This document shows, piece after piece, positions 1-11,446 of a stretch of DNA of 64,000 nucleotides. Position numbers and translations under genes: made by a program. Position 1 is the first letter of the stretch. Every line of letters starts with the position of its first letter. The stretch is taken from positions 1-64,000 of the forward strand of contig MCFH01000065.1 of the NCBI GenBank assembly GCA_002104945.1. Direction: 5' to 3'. Below the pieces are notes generated by a model. The model did no database searches. It had not been told where the DNA came from and saw only the letters and a list, made by a program, of their open reading frames with translations. This stretch comes from Piromyces finnis. Lineage: Eukaryota > Neocallimastigomycota > Neocallimastigomycetes > Neocallimastigales > Neocallimastigaceae.

Positions 1-59
1 TAAACATACTAGTGATACTAAAAAGCTTGATAAAGTAAATGTAAAATATAAATAAATTT

Positions 60-909
60 ATAAAAAAAAAAAAAGCAAAAACTATCTTTTGTTCTTACAT
101 AAATATTGATGAGAGTGAATTTAAAAATCTAAATAATGAAGCTATTAATAAAATGGAAGACTCATTTAATAAAAATAAAACTCTTATTCCCATCTATCGA
201 TTTATATGGCAATGAAGAATTAATTACTTTTAATAAAAGAAGATCAGGTTAATTATATTGAGAAAATAATAAAACAATATACCAATAAAGAAATTAATGA
301 TAATAAACTTACAAAAGTGAATAATGTTAATAAACAATTATTTAATGCGTATAGTGATATGGGATATTATATATTTATAAGTAATAACTGATGCCTACAA
401 TCGCTTACAATAATTGGTGCTGTTATTGTTAAGTGATTGTAATGTGAATTCAATTATACAAGTAATTAAAACATCCTACGAAGGTGAAACTATTCGGTCA
501 TCTTTACCCGATAATAAATGTCTCGGTTATTCAAGTAATAAAATAAACTTTAATGATTGTGAAATGAATAATGTTGATCAACATTGGTTTATTATTCCTA
601 AAGGTAGATATGAAAAAAATTATGGAAACTTTAAATGCTCTAATAGTCAATGCTGCAGTAAGCAGAGTTGGTGTGGAATGGATGACAATTCTTGTTCTAC
701 TCTTGTTCTACCGACGGTTATCGATTATTCATTCCTTTGGTCTGTGTCATTATAGCGATGGAAAATGTGGTTCAGATATTGGTAGATGTTCTACAACTAA
801 ATGTTGTAGTAAAAATGATTATTGTGGTATTACAGATGCTAACTGTTCTGGTTGTCAAAATTTTTACTCTGTAATTAATTTTAATATTAATAATTTATTA
901 TCCCATTAA
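60..909 (+). pseudogene. Decayed secreted protein gene with CBM18 (hevein-like) chitin-binding modules
   Basis: Coding-like sequence is spread over several frames and broken by stops and frameshifts, so I read it as a pseudogene. Positions 490-600 encode a stretch ending in a Q-H-W motif, like the last strand of ricin-B-type repeats. Two hevein-like cysteine patterns follow: CSNSQCCSKQSWCG (about 630-690) and KCGSDIGRCSTTKCCSKNDYCG (first and last parts only legible across 760-835), in different frames, so at least one frameshift lies between them near 700-760. The pattern C-C-S-K-x-x-x-C-G is the CBM18 core that binds chitin. The 60-400 stretch has coding-like Lys/Asn-rich segments interrupted by stops. 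The window starts inside the locus, so its 5' end is unseen. Unspliced introns could explain some breaks but not all. Confidence 0.6.
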
Positions 910-3143
910 AATTTTATTAAAACTATTTAAATATACAAATTTATTAAAATTCAGATATCTATTAATTTTAATTATAATTTAAAATTGATATAAAATACTT
1001 AAGGATTAATAAAAAATAGAAAATAGAAATTAACTTTCAAATTACTAAAATATTTTAAATAGAAATAAAAATTAAAAGTGATATAGGATAGGAATGTTTA
1101 TATGAATATGAATTTAGTTTAAAAATATATATTTTTTTGAAATTTTTTTATTTTTAATATTTAAATTATTCTAAAAAAAAAAAAAAACTTTTTTTTTTTT
1201 ATTTCACTTTTTTATGTAAAAATTTACTATTTAAAAATGAGAATAATTACTTTCAAATATGTTAATTTCTAATTATATATAATTAATATCTTTAAATCTT
1301 TATCTAAGTGAAAAGTAAAAAAAAAAAATATAGCTTCATTGAATTTTTTTTAAAAAATAAAAATATTTTATTTCATATTTAAAAAAAAAAAAAAAAAAAA
1401 AAAGAAATTTCAATGCATTATTTTCTAATATTTAATATTGCTTTTTTTTTTTTTTTCATTCGTATTTCATTTATATTTATATTATAGTATAAGCATTTAT
1501 TTTTTAAAAATATTTTTAAATTTATAAAAAAATAAAATATATATTTTAATATTATTCTTCTTTTTACTACTGAACATTTTTCATTATTCTGAAACTAAAT
1601 AATAATTAATTGAAATATATTCTTAATATTATTTTCTAAAATATATAAAAATAATAATAATGTCCCATAATTATTTATATTTAAATATTTATTTATTTTG
1701 TATAATAATAATTTATAATAAAATATAAAATTGAATATAATAAAAAACTAATGATCCCAATTTTAATTAACTTTATTTTTTTTAATACTCGATGGTTTAA
1801 AATTAATGTTTTTTTTTTTTTTTTAAATAGATTTATTATTATTAATATTTATTTATTTTTGTCAATTTTCATATTAGTTTTAATAAGATTTATTATTTAT
1901 TATTTATTATTTATTATTTATTATTTATTATTACTATTATTTATAATTTTTTTTTTTTGTCAATTTTCATGTTATTTTTAAAGTTTACTACAAGAAATAT
2001 TTTAAATGAAAAAACCAGTTACACAGCAAATAATCAAGCAATTTCATTTAAACTTTTAATTTAAAAAAAAAGAAAAAATAAAAAGTTATTAATAATAAAC
2101 TTGATTTGACAAAAAAAAAAAAGTTTTTTTTTTATTTTATCACCAAAAGAGAGAAAAAAAAAAAGAAAAGAAAAAAACTTTATTTCATAATCAATTTTTC
2201 TATTTTAAAACGCACCAAAATTCATAAAAGTTTTAATTTTGAAAATTAAAATTTAAATTGTCGAATAAAAATTCAAATTTTATTTTATAAATTTGGGTAA
2301 ATTTGAAAATTATAAAAAATTTTAAAAAATAATAAAAATTATAAAAATTATAAAAAATAAAAAAAAAAAAAAGCAAGTTTAATAATTATTTTTTTATTTT
2401 TTTTTTAAATAAAAATAAAAGAAAGCAAATTATCTTTTATTGATTGATTATTTGTTTGTTGTTCATTTGCTTAACTTTCTTTATTATTAAAATATTTCTT
2501 TTTTATGTTAAGCAAAATTTAAAAAAAAAAAATGATTCCTTAAATAAAAATAGAGACCAATACGATAGGAATTAAATAAAAAAAACACTTTATTTTTTAA
2601 CCACAAACCCACATACAAAACTATAAATATATGAATTATTAAATAATATTAATAAATAATAATAATAAATATTAATATAATTATAATTTCTTTTTTTTTT
2701 TTTTTTTTTTTTTTATTCGAATACGTTAAAAAAAATTGATATAAAAAAGTTGTTTTTCCCAATATTTTAAAGATTATTTATGTAAATTTTATAATACAGA
2801 AAAAAAAAAAAAAAAAAAAAACTAGTACCATAGTACTTATTGTAAATATAGCTAATAATAATAATAAAAGATAAACTACCTTTTTAAAAATTTATAAACT
2901 ATGTTTTTATAAATTTTTAAAAAGTTATTAAAGAGAAAAAAGGTATATATCTATTCTTTTCACTATAACATAAATATTTTTAAGTAGATATTATATCTAT
3001 ATATCCACTAAATCTTTACACCTACTTTTCTTTAATAGTAAATACTTTAGATGTATTTTTAATTTGTAAAATAAAAAAAAAACGATATAGAATCAACAAA
3101 AATTAATTTTTAATAACAAAAACTATAGTAAAAAAAATTAAAA
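910..3143. other. AT-rich intergenic region, no gene seen
   Basis: Very A+T-rich DNA with many A and T homopolymers of 10-23 bases (for example 1380-1403 and 2693-2714). The open frame at 1751-1981 is low-complexity Phe/Ile/Leu translation of T-rich DNA and is not credible as a gene. The last few hundred bases presumably hold the promoter of the CotH gene that starts at 3144; I see no defined motif. Confidence 0.7.
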
Positions 3144-6100
3144 ATGAAATACTTTAATATTTTATTATTAACACGTAAGTTTCTTTTTTAATATTATAAT
3201 AGTAATAATTTCATTATATAATCATAGTTTGTAAAAAAAAATCCCATAGACAAAGAATAAAAATATTAAACTTATTCCTAATATATTTACAATTTTTTTT
3301 TTTTTTTTGTAATTCCTATAAAATATAGTTGTAGGTTCAGCCTACACAAAGGACAGTTATTTTGGTGATATTAAAAGAGCAGAATATTTTGAAAAAACGG
3401 ATTTTAAAATGCCAAAAATTACTGTTAACTTAAATGAAGAAGATTACAAAAACTTTTTCCTTACCTACCAATGTCATTATGATACAAGTAATAGATATCG
3501 TATTAGAAATGAAGAATGTTACAAAGCACCATGGATTGATCTTCATAACCTATTAGAAAATGCCTTTAGTAAATCCATTATTGAAAAAAGTAATATCACA
3601 AAATCAGAAGATTTAGAATTAATTAAAAATGTAAATATGACTCTTGAAAATTTCGAACATATTGTTCAAACCTATTCTAATAAAACTTTAGAAGATGTTT
3701 TTTCTTCAGCTCATGCATTATATAAAATTCCAGATTATGAAACTGAAAAAGCTGGTTTAACTTTTGAACTTGATGGGTAAAGATAATCTATACCATTTTT
3801 ATTTTTCCTTTTTTTTTTTTTTTTTTCAAAAATTGAATCTTTCGATACTATTGAATATTTAAAGTTTTTCTAATTATTATTATTTTTAAATATTTAATTT
3901 AATATACATATATTATAATCATTTACACTTATTTATAACTGGATTTATATATAAACTATTTATCTTTTTATTATTCAACAACTATTATTCAACAACTATT
4001 ATTCAACAATTATTATTCAACAATTATTATTCAACAATTATTATTCAACAACTATTATTCAACAATTGGTTTTATTTTTATTTAAATGATCTTTTTTTTA
4101 ATACTCAATAAAAAAAAAAATTAATTTTTAGTGAAAAAACGACAGTAGATAAAATTAAATTCTCGGTTGGTGGAAAATATACTAAATCCTTTGAAAAACT
4201 TGGATATAATGTCAAGGTTAAAAAGGGTCAACTTTTTGAAAGAAAACAATTTCGTTTTCGTTCTGAAACCGTAGATCCTTCTTTTATTAGAGAAAAATTA
4301 GCCTATGATATTTGTAATGTTATTGGCTTACCTTCCCTTTCCCTTAACTATGCTCGTATTTATTTTAATGAAAAATTCATGGGATTATACGCTGTAAGAG
4401 ACGCCTTTAAATCACAATGGATTGAATACACCTATGGAGAAAAATCTACCACACATTTATATACTTGTGATAGAAATTACGGTAGTAATATATTTTATAA
4501 TTGTATTAATGATGATGAAGACATTAAAGACGATCTTGATTGGAATAATTTTATTCAACGTCTTTCCAACACCAAGACAAGAGAAGAATTAGAAGAATTT
4601 TTCGATGTTAAAACGTTTATTAAATGGCAAGCCTTAAAATATTTATTTGGTTCCTGGGATCATATTACCAATGCTCATAATCAATTTATGTATATGTTCC
4701 ATGACACCACCACCGGAAAGGATCAATGGATTCCATTATTGTATGATTTTGATAGTGATTTTGGTGCTTATAAAGAAGCTAATCCTCGTCGATCTTTTTC
4801 CGAAGATATGGCTGAACTTTCTACCCCACTGTATAAACTTCTTAAATTAAATGATAATAATAAAGAACTTGTTGGGTATATTGAAGAATTTATGAAAAAG
4901 GCCTTCAATCCCAAAATTTTAATTCCAAGAATTGATCAATTAAAGCAATTCCTTTCACCCTACCTAAAGGAAGATCGTACTCCAGGAAACGATGATCGTT
5001 TACCCGGAAGAGTTAAACGAATTAACATTAAAATTGAAGACTATTTTTCCTATGATGATTTTAATGAAAATACCGAATTTACTACCATTAAACTTAACAA
5101 GTATTCTAGTGATACGGTATATAATACCGATAAAATTCTTGGTTTAAAATATTGGATTATTGAACGTTTCCAATATGCCTGTCAATTTTATCATTTTGAC
5201 TGTAGTTACGCCTCTGAATATTTAGATGATATTTCTTTTGCTTCCGGTGCTATTGAATACGATGAAAAGAATGGTGGTTGTCATAGTTCTGGATATGATT
5301 GTTGCTTATCCACTAAAGCCATCGTAACATCAGATGTCGTTGGTGATTGGGGTATTGAAAATAATGACTGGTGTCTTTTTGACGATTCTGTAAATAAAAA
5401 AGAAGAAGAATGTTGGTCATTATCCTATGGAACAGGTTATCCATGTTGTAAAGATAAAAACACCAAAGTTAACTATGTTTCTAAATCTACTGGAAAAGAA
5501 TGGGGTGTAGAAAATGGTAATTGGTGTGGAATAACAGATCTTCAACGTTGTCCAAGTTATGGTATTTATCAATGTTGTCAATCCTGCGATATTGTCTTTA
5601 CCGATACTGAGGATTGGGGTTTCGAAAATGGTAATTGGTGTTCTATTCCTCATTCATGTAAAACTTCTAATTCAAATACCACCACCACCACCACCACCAC
5701 CACAACAACAACAACAACAACAACAACAATATCAACTCCTACTACAACCACCACTACTACTGAAGAACCTGTTTCAACTACAACCACCACCACCACTACC
5801 ACTACTGAAGAACCAGCTTCATCTTCTACTACTACTACTACTACTACTACTACTGAAGAACCTGTTTCATATTCTACTACTACTACTACTACCACTACTG
5901 AAGAACCTGTTTCATCTTCTACTACTACTACTACTACTACTACTACTGAAGAACCTGCTTCATCTTCTACTACTACCACTACTACTACTGAAGAACCTGC
6001 TTCATCTTCTACTACTACCACTACTACTACTGAAGAACCTGCTTCATCTTCTACTACTACCACTACTGAAGAACCTATTTCAACTACCACCACAACAACA

Positions 6101-6652
6101 AGAAATAAAACTATTAATCATGAAAGAACTACTGAAACTTATAATAATGATCCAGCCACTGCTCTTACTGAAACTACTTACACTGCTGAAGAAATGGAAA
6201 CAGAAGATGAAACGGAAATGGAAACTACTATTCCAGTTACCACCACTACCACTACCACCACCACCACTACTACTACTACACCATCAACAACAACTACTAA
6301 AACAAAGAAAACTATAACTACTATAAAGGTTATTACCACAAAGAAAACAACCACAAAAACTAAAACCACAAAGAAAACTACTACTACAACAACTACTTCT
6401 ACTACTACCACAACAACTTCAAAAACAACGACTACTACTCAAATGGGATGGCCGGGTTGGCCATTCTGGCCAGGTTGGCAAGTACCAACATTTGATACTC
6501 CAAGTCCAACACCAAATGTTTGTAAAGAAGTTACTAAAGGTTATTATCCTTGTGGTGGTATTAACTATCCAAATGCTTCTCCATGTTGTGAGGAAGGTTT
6601 CCGTTGTGAAGTTCAAAATCCATATTTCCATATGTGTGTCAAGATTAATTAA
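3144..6652 (+). CDS. Secreted CotH-domain protein with fungal dockerins and CBM1-like module
   Basis: Spliced model join(3144..3174, 3329..3776, 4132..6652), exactly 1000 codons (999 aa); both introns are GT-AG and keep frame. Residues 1-16 form a signal peptide (MKYFNILLLTLVGSAY). Residues about 35-430 match the CotH family (CotH of Bacillus spores is an atypical protein kinase), with the typical FRFRSETVDPSFIREKLA, YARIYFNEKFMGLY and LLYDFDSDFGAY segments. Three CBM10-type fungal dockerin-like repeats follow (about 538-582, 585-636, 636-668), each with Cys pairs and a W-G-x-E-N-x-x-W-C core (first WGIENNDWC, then WGVENGNWC, WGFENGNWC). Residues about 671-927 are a Thr linker with repeated TEEP(A/V)S units, probably O-glycosylated. 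Residues about 957-999 (YPCGG...CCEEGFRC...NPYFHMC) resemble a CBM1 cellulose-binding module. Inferred role: an extracellular component docked to the fungal cellulosome. Activity of the CotH domain is not shown. Confidence 0.93.
3970..4067. repeat. 14-bp minisatellite inside intron 2 of the CotH gene
   Basis: About seven tandem copies of a 14-bp unit of the form TATTATTCAACAAC/T, differing only at the last C/T position. It lies wholly inside the 355-bp intron 3777-4131. Confidence 0.9.
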
Positions 6653-8030
6653 ATTTGATATTTTTTAAACTATTATTATAAATATTATATATATATAATA
6701 TTTATTGTATTATTATAAAAACATGTATACATAAATTAATATTTAACATTTTATATATTTTCTTTTATTGTGTAAAAAAAAAAAAAGATATTTAATGTAT
6801 ATTCATAGGTCAAAAACATTTTATTTTTACTCTTACATTTAATATATATTATAAAGATATATTAAATTTTACTTTAAATTTTTATTATTTATATTTTAAA
6901 TAAAATAAAAAAATTCTTTTTTTTGTTTGTTTTAATAAAAATAAAAATGAAAAAGATAATTAATTTTTATGAAACAATAATAAATAAAAAAAAAGAGTCA
7001 TTATAATTTTATTTTAGGATCCTCTCTTTGACATTGATCCAAAAAGAGAAATGATGCTTTGATTCAAAGTTACACTAAAATTTAGCAATCATTAAAATTC
7101 CTCAAATATAAAAAAAAAGTATTAGGAAAAGTATTATCCTTTATGTTATTTATTCATTCCTATTTACATTTAATTTTTTTTTATTTATTTATTTTTAAAT
7201 CTATTCAAATTATTATGGTTATTAATATAAATACTTTTAATACTTTTTAAATTTATTTTTAACTATCTTTTATTTTAAAACACATAATAATAACATTCAT
7301 AAATCTTTTATATACAATATTAATTATTAATAATAACCCAAACATAATTAATAACAAACAGAATAATAATAACGCTTACATTTAAATATTTAATTTATTA
7401 TGCCTATTAAATTTTTTATTTTTATCCCACCAAACAATAATTAATTATTACTATTATCATTTATTATTATACTTTTTTTTTTTTTTATATATATAAAATA
7501 TTATTATTATTATTATTATTATTATTATGATTATGATTATTATTAAAAAAGATATTTCTTTTTTTTTTTTTTTAGTCTTTATGTTGATATAAAACATTTT
7601 TTGTAATTAAAAAATAGATAAAAAAAAAAAAAAAGGAATTATTAATTTTATTTATAGAAACAAATTTTCATTTAAAATAATATAAACAATTCATTAATTA
7701 TTAATAGGAATAATAGCTATTTTTAATTTAAATATTATTTTCTTTTTTTTTTTTTGATTTAATCCTTTATTTTAAAGTTTAAAAAAGCATCAAATTTTAA
7801 TTATTATAAAATTAAAAAAAAAAGATGCTTCAAACAGTTACAATAATATATTCTTTTTTGTTATACATTTATTTTCTATTTTTTTTTTTTTCGTTATAAC
7901 ATTTACATTTTACACATTAATAAGTTTATAAATTTTGTGTTATAAAATCCAAAATTGAAAATTTAGAAATGATTAATGGATATTAATTATTGTTTTTTAT
8001 TTAATTTGGTTTGTTTGGGTTGAGTTTAAT
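6653..8030. other. Intergenic region between convergent genes
   Basis: This lies between the stop of the plus-strand CotH gene and the stop of the minus-strand gene at 8031, so it should contain both 3' untranslated regions and polyadenylation signals. It has an ATT microsatellite (about 7500-7528) and several poly-A/T tracts. No further gene is visible. Confidence 0.7.
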
Positions 8031-9122
8031 TTATTTTGTGTCATAATCGATTGCAGGTGATTCTAATGTATCTCTGTAATCATAAGATGAGGTAACAGTG
8101 TAATTACGTTCAATATCGTAATTTGACGTAACAGTGTAATTACGTTCAATATCATAATTTGACGTCATTGTGTAATTACGATCAATATCACAATTTGATG
8201 TCACTGTATAGGTACGGTCAATTCCATCAGCAAAGATAATATCATGGAAAGCATTAATAACTTCATGACTGGATTCTTTACTAAAACTTGTATTACCACT
8301 AGTGGCGGAATGTATAGTACGTAATGTACCGGTAGAGTAATTACTACCATTATAATAGATATCATTTTGCATATTATCCATGGGTAATGGTGGTGGAGGT
8401 CTTTCTGGTGGTGGTCCTACTGGAGGGAAAGCAATACAATCATTTGGTAATGGATCTATCATACTCGTATCATTTTTATTTTTTGATGATTTTCTTTTAA
8501 TTAAGAAAATTGTACCACATACAACAACAGCTAATACTGAAAAAATAATACCACCCGTAAACATCCAAGAAGAATTGGAAATATTTTGACTGGATTTAAC
8601 AAAAGCAGAATTATTACTATTTCCAATTTGATTTACATTGTTGTTGGTATTATTACTAGTATTGTAGATAGTATTTGCATTAGAATTTACAGTGTTTGAT
8701 GTATAAGAATTGGTATTGGATGATATATCAGATCCATCTCTATTAGAAATAATTTCATTATTTGTTGTTGTTGTTTCTTTTTCAATAGTTGACGGTTTAA
8801 TTGAAGTGTTATCCGGTGATTTTGAATTATTATCGACTCTATTTGAATTTAATAAATTAAAAGTAACAGTTCCATCATTTTTGGTATTTTGCTTTGAAAC
8901 TGTTTTAATATTATTGGTTTTATTATTCTTCTTGACAGTTTGTTTGTTAACAGGTTTAAGGTTATTATTTACTTTTTGTTTTATCTTGGTGACTACTTTT
9001 TTAACAACTTTTTTATTTTGATTTGGATTGACATATCTTTTTCTTAATTCATTGTTTTTTTCCTTACTCATCTTACTCTTTTTATTTTGAATCTTGTGTG
9101 AATAATTAATATCCATTTTCAT
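8031..9122 (-). CDS. Single-pass membrane protein with Pro-rich segment and 12-residue tandem repeat
   Basis: 363 aa in one exon; function not recognised. Residues about 1-80 are Lys/Asn-rich and basic. Residues about 80-185 are Ser/Asn/Thr-rich and disordered. A single transmembrane helix follows (about 190-208, FTGGIIFSVLAVVVCGTIFLI) with a KRKSSKNK stop-transfer cluster, predicting a cytosolic C-terminus. After it comes a proline run (PPVGPPPERPPPPLP) that could bind SH3 or WW domains, and then four tandem copies of a 12-residue unit close to DIERNYTVTSNY (about residues 304-352; 36-bp DNA period), each with Tyr and Thr that could be phosphorylated. No signal peptide is visible; an unseen upstream exon could supply one, since the neighbour at 16945-18086 has that layout. 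Start chosen at the first ATG; a second ATG lies two codons on. Confidence 0.75.
   Translation of the reverse strand: MKMDINYSHKIQNKKSKMSKEKNNELRKRYVNPNQNKKVVKKVVTKIKQKVNNNLKPVNKQTVKKNNKTNNIKTVSKQNTKNDGTVTFNLLNSNRVDNNSKSPDNTSIKPSTIEKETTTTNNEIISNRDGSDISSNTNSYTSNTVNSNANTIYNTSNNTNNNVNQIGNSNNSAFVKSSQNISNSSWMFTGGIIFSVLAVVVCGTIFLIKRKSSKNKNDTSMIDPLPNDCIAFPPVGPPPERPPPPLPMDNMQNDIYYNGSNYSTGTLRTIHSATSGNTSFSKESSHEVINAFHDIIFADGIDRTYTVTSNCDIDRNYTMTSNYDIERNYTVTSNYDIERNYTVTSSYDYRDTLESPAIDYDTK
8068..8225 (-). repeat. 36-bp coding tandem repeat
   Basis: About four tandem copies of a 36-bp unit within the C-terminal coding region of the membrane protein; the first two (plus-strand left) copies are almost identical, indicating recent expansion. 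Confidence 0.85.
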
Positions 9123-10631
9123 TTTTTTTTTATTTTTATTATTTTTTATAACTATCTATCTATATTTATATTGTATTGTTTTTTTTTACAAAAAAAAAAA
9201 AAGTACTTTTTTATTCTAATATTTTCATATAATACACAATAAAACGAAATATTAATACATCATATTATTTCTTATCCACCTTCATAGAGGTAATTTTTTT
9301 TAATAATTTTTTTTAAAAAATTTAAAATAAGAAAGGGTTTTTTTACTCTATTTATACTTTTTTTTTTAATTATTATTAGTTATTATAGTTCTTTTTTTTC
9401 TTAATCACTAATCGACATGATTTTTAGTCGTTTAAAAAAATATTTAAAATTAATTAAAGTAAATGAAAAAAGGACCAAATCAATTTAAAAACAATAATAA
9501 AAACTAATTATTTTTAGTTAAAATTCTAGATTTTTTTTAATAAAACTACATAATAATAATTAAAAAAAAAAACAACTTTATATTAATAGTTTATTTTATA
9601 AAAAAAAAGTTCCTTTTCTCTTCTTCTTATCTGAATAGGAAAAAAAAAAGTTTTCAAAATAAAAACTTTAATTTTTCATAAAATATTATTTAGATTTTAA
9701 ACATATTTTTATAATTAAAAAAGTGGTACGAAAGGAAAGGAGAAAAAAAAAAACTATTAAAAAGTTGAAAAAGATATTTTATTTTATGATTAAAGGAATA
9801 ATAGTAAAAGGTAAAAAGGAAATTAATAGGAATGAGAAATGAGAAAATATGCAACGATAGATAATAAATAAAATACTATAAAACACACATAAAGTATGTT
9901 TTATTTTTTTCTATAATAATAAAATTCTCTTTTTAAAAAGATAATTATTAGATATAAATAACTTTTTTAATTATTTTTTGATTAAATAATATTAATAGTA
10001 ATTGAACTAAAATTCATTAAAAAAATATTAAAATACAACATTTTTTTAATCTTTTTTTTTTTTTTTTAAAACAGACCATTAAACCTAATTCATCCTAGAG
10101 ATAATAATAAGTAATCGTAATAATAATTTTGATATAATACTATCAATTATATAAAAGATTATTCTAATAAAGATGATAATAATTTGAATAATAAATATTA
10201 ATAAATATAAAAAATTACATTATTACATAATAATAATAAATAATAATAATAAAAAAAAAAAAGTCGAAAGTTTTTAAAAAGTTCAACAACTTCTCTCTTC
10301 CTCCTCCGTCGGAAAACTTTTTCCTTTTTTCCTAATAAAAAGGAAATTAAATTTAAAATTTTAAAATTTTATTTTTTATTTTTTTTATCCCAAAATTTAA
10401 AAATTAACCAATAAAATTCTTTTATTTTATTTTAAAATAGAATTTAATTTAAAATAAAAAAATATAATTCGTTCAAAATTTAAATAATAAATTAATTTTA
10501 AAATTAAAAATTAAATTAAAAAAAAATTGAACCAAAATTCATTAGGATTAGAAATGACGACTAGGGATAAAGAAGAGTAAGGCAAACATGCTTTTTATAA
10601 AAGTAGTTGGTAGGATATACCAGATACAACG

Positions 10632-10695
<64 letters not shown>

Positions 10696-10696
10696 T
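10632..10696. repeat. (TTTA)n microsatellite
   Basis: About 16 uninterrupted copies of TTTA. Confidence 0.95.
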
Positions 10697-10948
10697 ATAA
10701 AATCTATAGATTTAATAAAAATAATAAATAAATAATAGATAAAAAACTTTATTCATTCAAAATAAAATAACAAATATTATTAAGCTTAAATTAATAAAAA
10801 TTTAAACGTTGTAAGGTTTATTCAGCCTATACTTTTTTTTTTTTTATTACTACTATATAATTAAGTATACTATACATACATTATATAGCTATATATAACT
10901 ATATGTTATCTATAAAATAATTTAAAAAGGTGATGTTTTTAATGACAG

Positions 10949-11036
10949 ATATGTAACTCGGATGTATTATTTGGATAAGTTATTTGGATATGTAACTCGG
11001 ATGTGTTATTTGGATAGGTTATTTGGATAAGTTATC
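10949..11036. repeat. Tandem repeat of about 39 bp, with shorter sub-repeats
   Basis: Two copies of a unit containing ATATGTAACTCGGATGT followed by TTATTTGGATA, with the sub-unit GTTATTTGGATA repeated again. It lies a few hundred bases before the viral Rep-like island. Confidence 0.8.
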
Positions 11037-11135
11037 TTTATTTAAATATTCTTTATCTGACGATTTATTTTTTGAATGTTCTTTTTTTAATTGTTCTTTA
11101 TTTTTTATGGAAACAGAAAATTCAACAAGTAATTA

Positions 11136-11156
11136 TTATACTTTGAGAAAGTATAA
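11136..11156. repeat. Perfect 9-bp inverted repeat
   Basis: TTATACTTT-GAG-AAAGTATAA: perfect 9-bp arms with a 3-base loop. It does not carry a CRESS-virus-type origin nonanucleotide in the loop, so I do not call it a replication origin. Confidence 0.8.
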
Positions 11157-11164
11157 CAAAAAAA

Positions 11165-11400
11165 TATAATAATTCCTATTGATGTTTGATTTATACTATC
11201 ATTATCAGATGGTCCGTCTAATTGCATTCTACAATAGCCATTATCACATTTTTTAGATTAAAAATCTTTATTCCTTTTACACGTACCTCCTTGTGGTTTT
11301 CTACAATGTATATATGAATGTTTTAAAAAATATATCCGAATAAATATCCATCACAATGAACTATTGGAATTTCTTCATTAAAAATACAATAATGATTAAA
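11165..11400 (-). pseudogene. Degenerate Cys-rich coding fragment
   Basis: On the minus strand a Cys/Gly-rich peptide-like stretch is legible (KPQGGTCKRNKDF, stop, SKKCDNGYCRMQLDGPSDND), reminiscent of secreted Cys-rich domains, but interrupted by stops. It ends where the viral Rep-like sequence starts. Identity unknown; it could be chance. Confidence 0.3.
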
Positions 11401-11421
11401 TCATTTATTGGATAAACAATC

Positions 11422-11446
11422 AGAGTTAAAATTTCATTTTAACTCT
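11422..11446. repeat. Perfect 11-bp palindrome at the left edge of the Rep-like island
   Basis: AGAGTTAAAAT-TTC-ATTTTAACTCT, a perfect inverted repeat with a 3-base spacer. Its right arm is part of the Rep-like coding sequence, at the position of Rep motif I; its left arm lies at the point where the open frame begins. Confidence 0.9.

Larger units (their letters stand above)
9123..11135. other. AT-rich intergenic region with two simple repeats
   Basis: Contains the likely promoter of the minus-strand gene ending at 9122, then about 2 kb of A+T-rich DNA with no credible open frame. Two repeat tracts are listed separately. Confidence 0.65.

Noticed and set aside
1751-1981. 76-codon hydrophobic open frame
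   Set aside because: Low-complexity T-rich DNA with no conserved feature.
5559-6317. Leu/Pro/Gln-rich plus-strand open frame
   Set aside because: Alternative frame of the same repeat; no start context or domain.
5650-6411. Minus-strand Val-rich open frames over the Thr-rich linker
   Set aside because: Shadows of the Thr codon repeats of the CotH protein.
11136-11156. Viral replication origin hairpin
   Set aside because: The loop is only three bases and has no nonanucleotide of the TAGTATTAC kind; I found none elsewhere near the Rep-like ORF.
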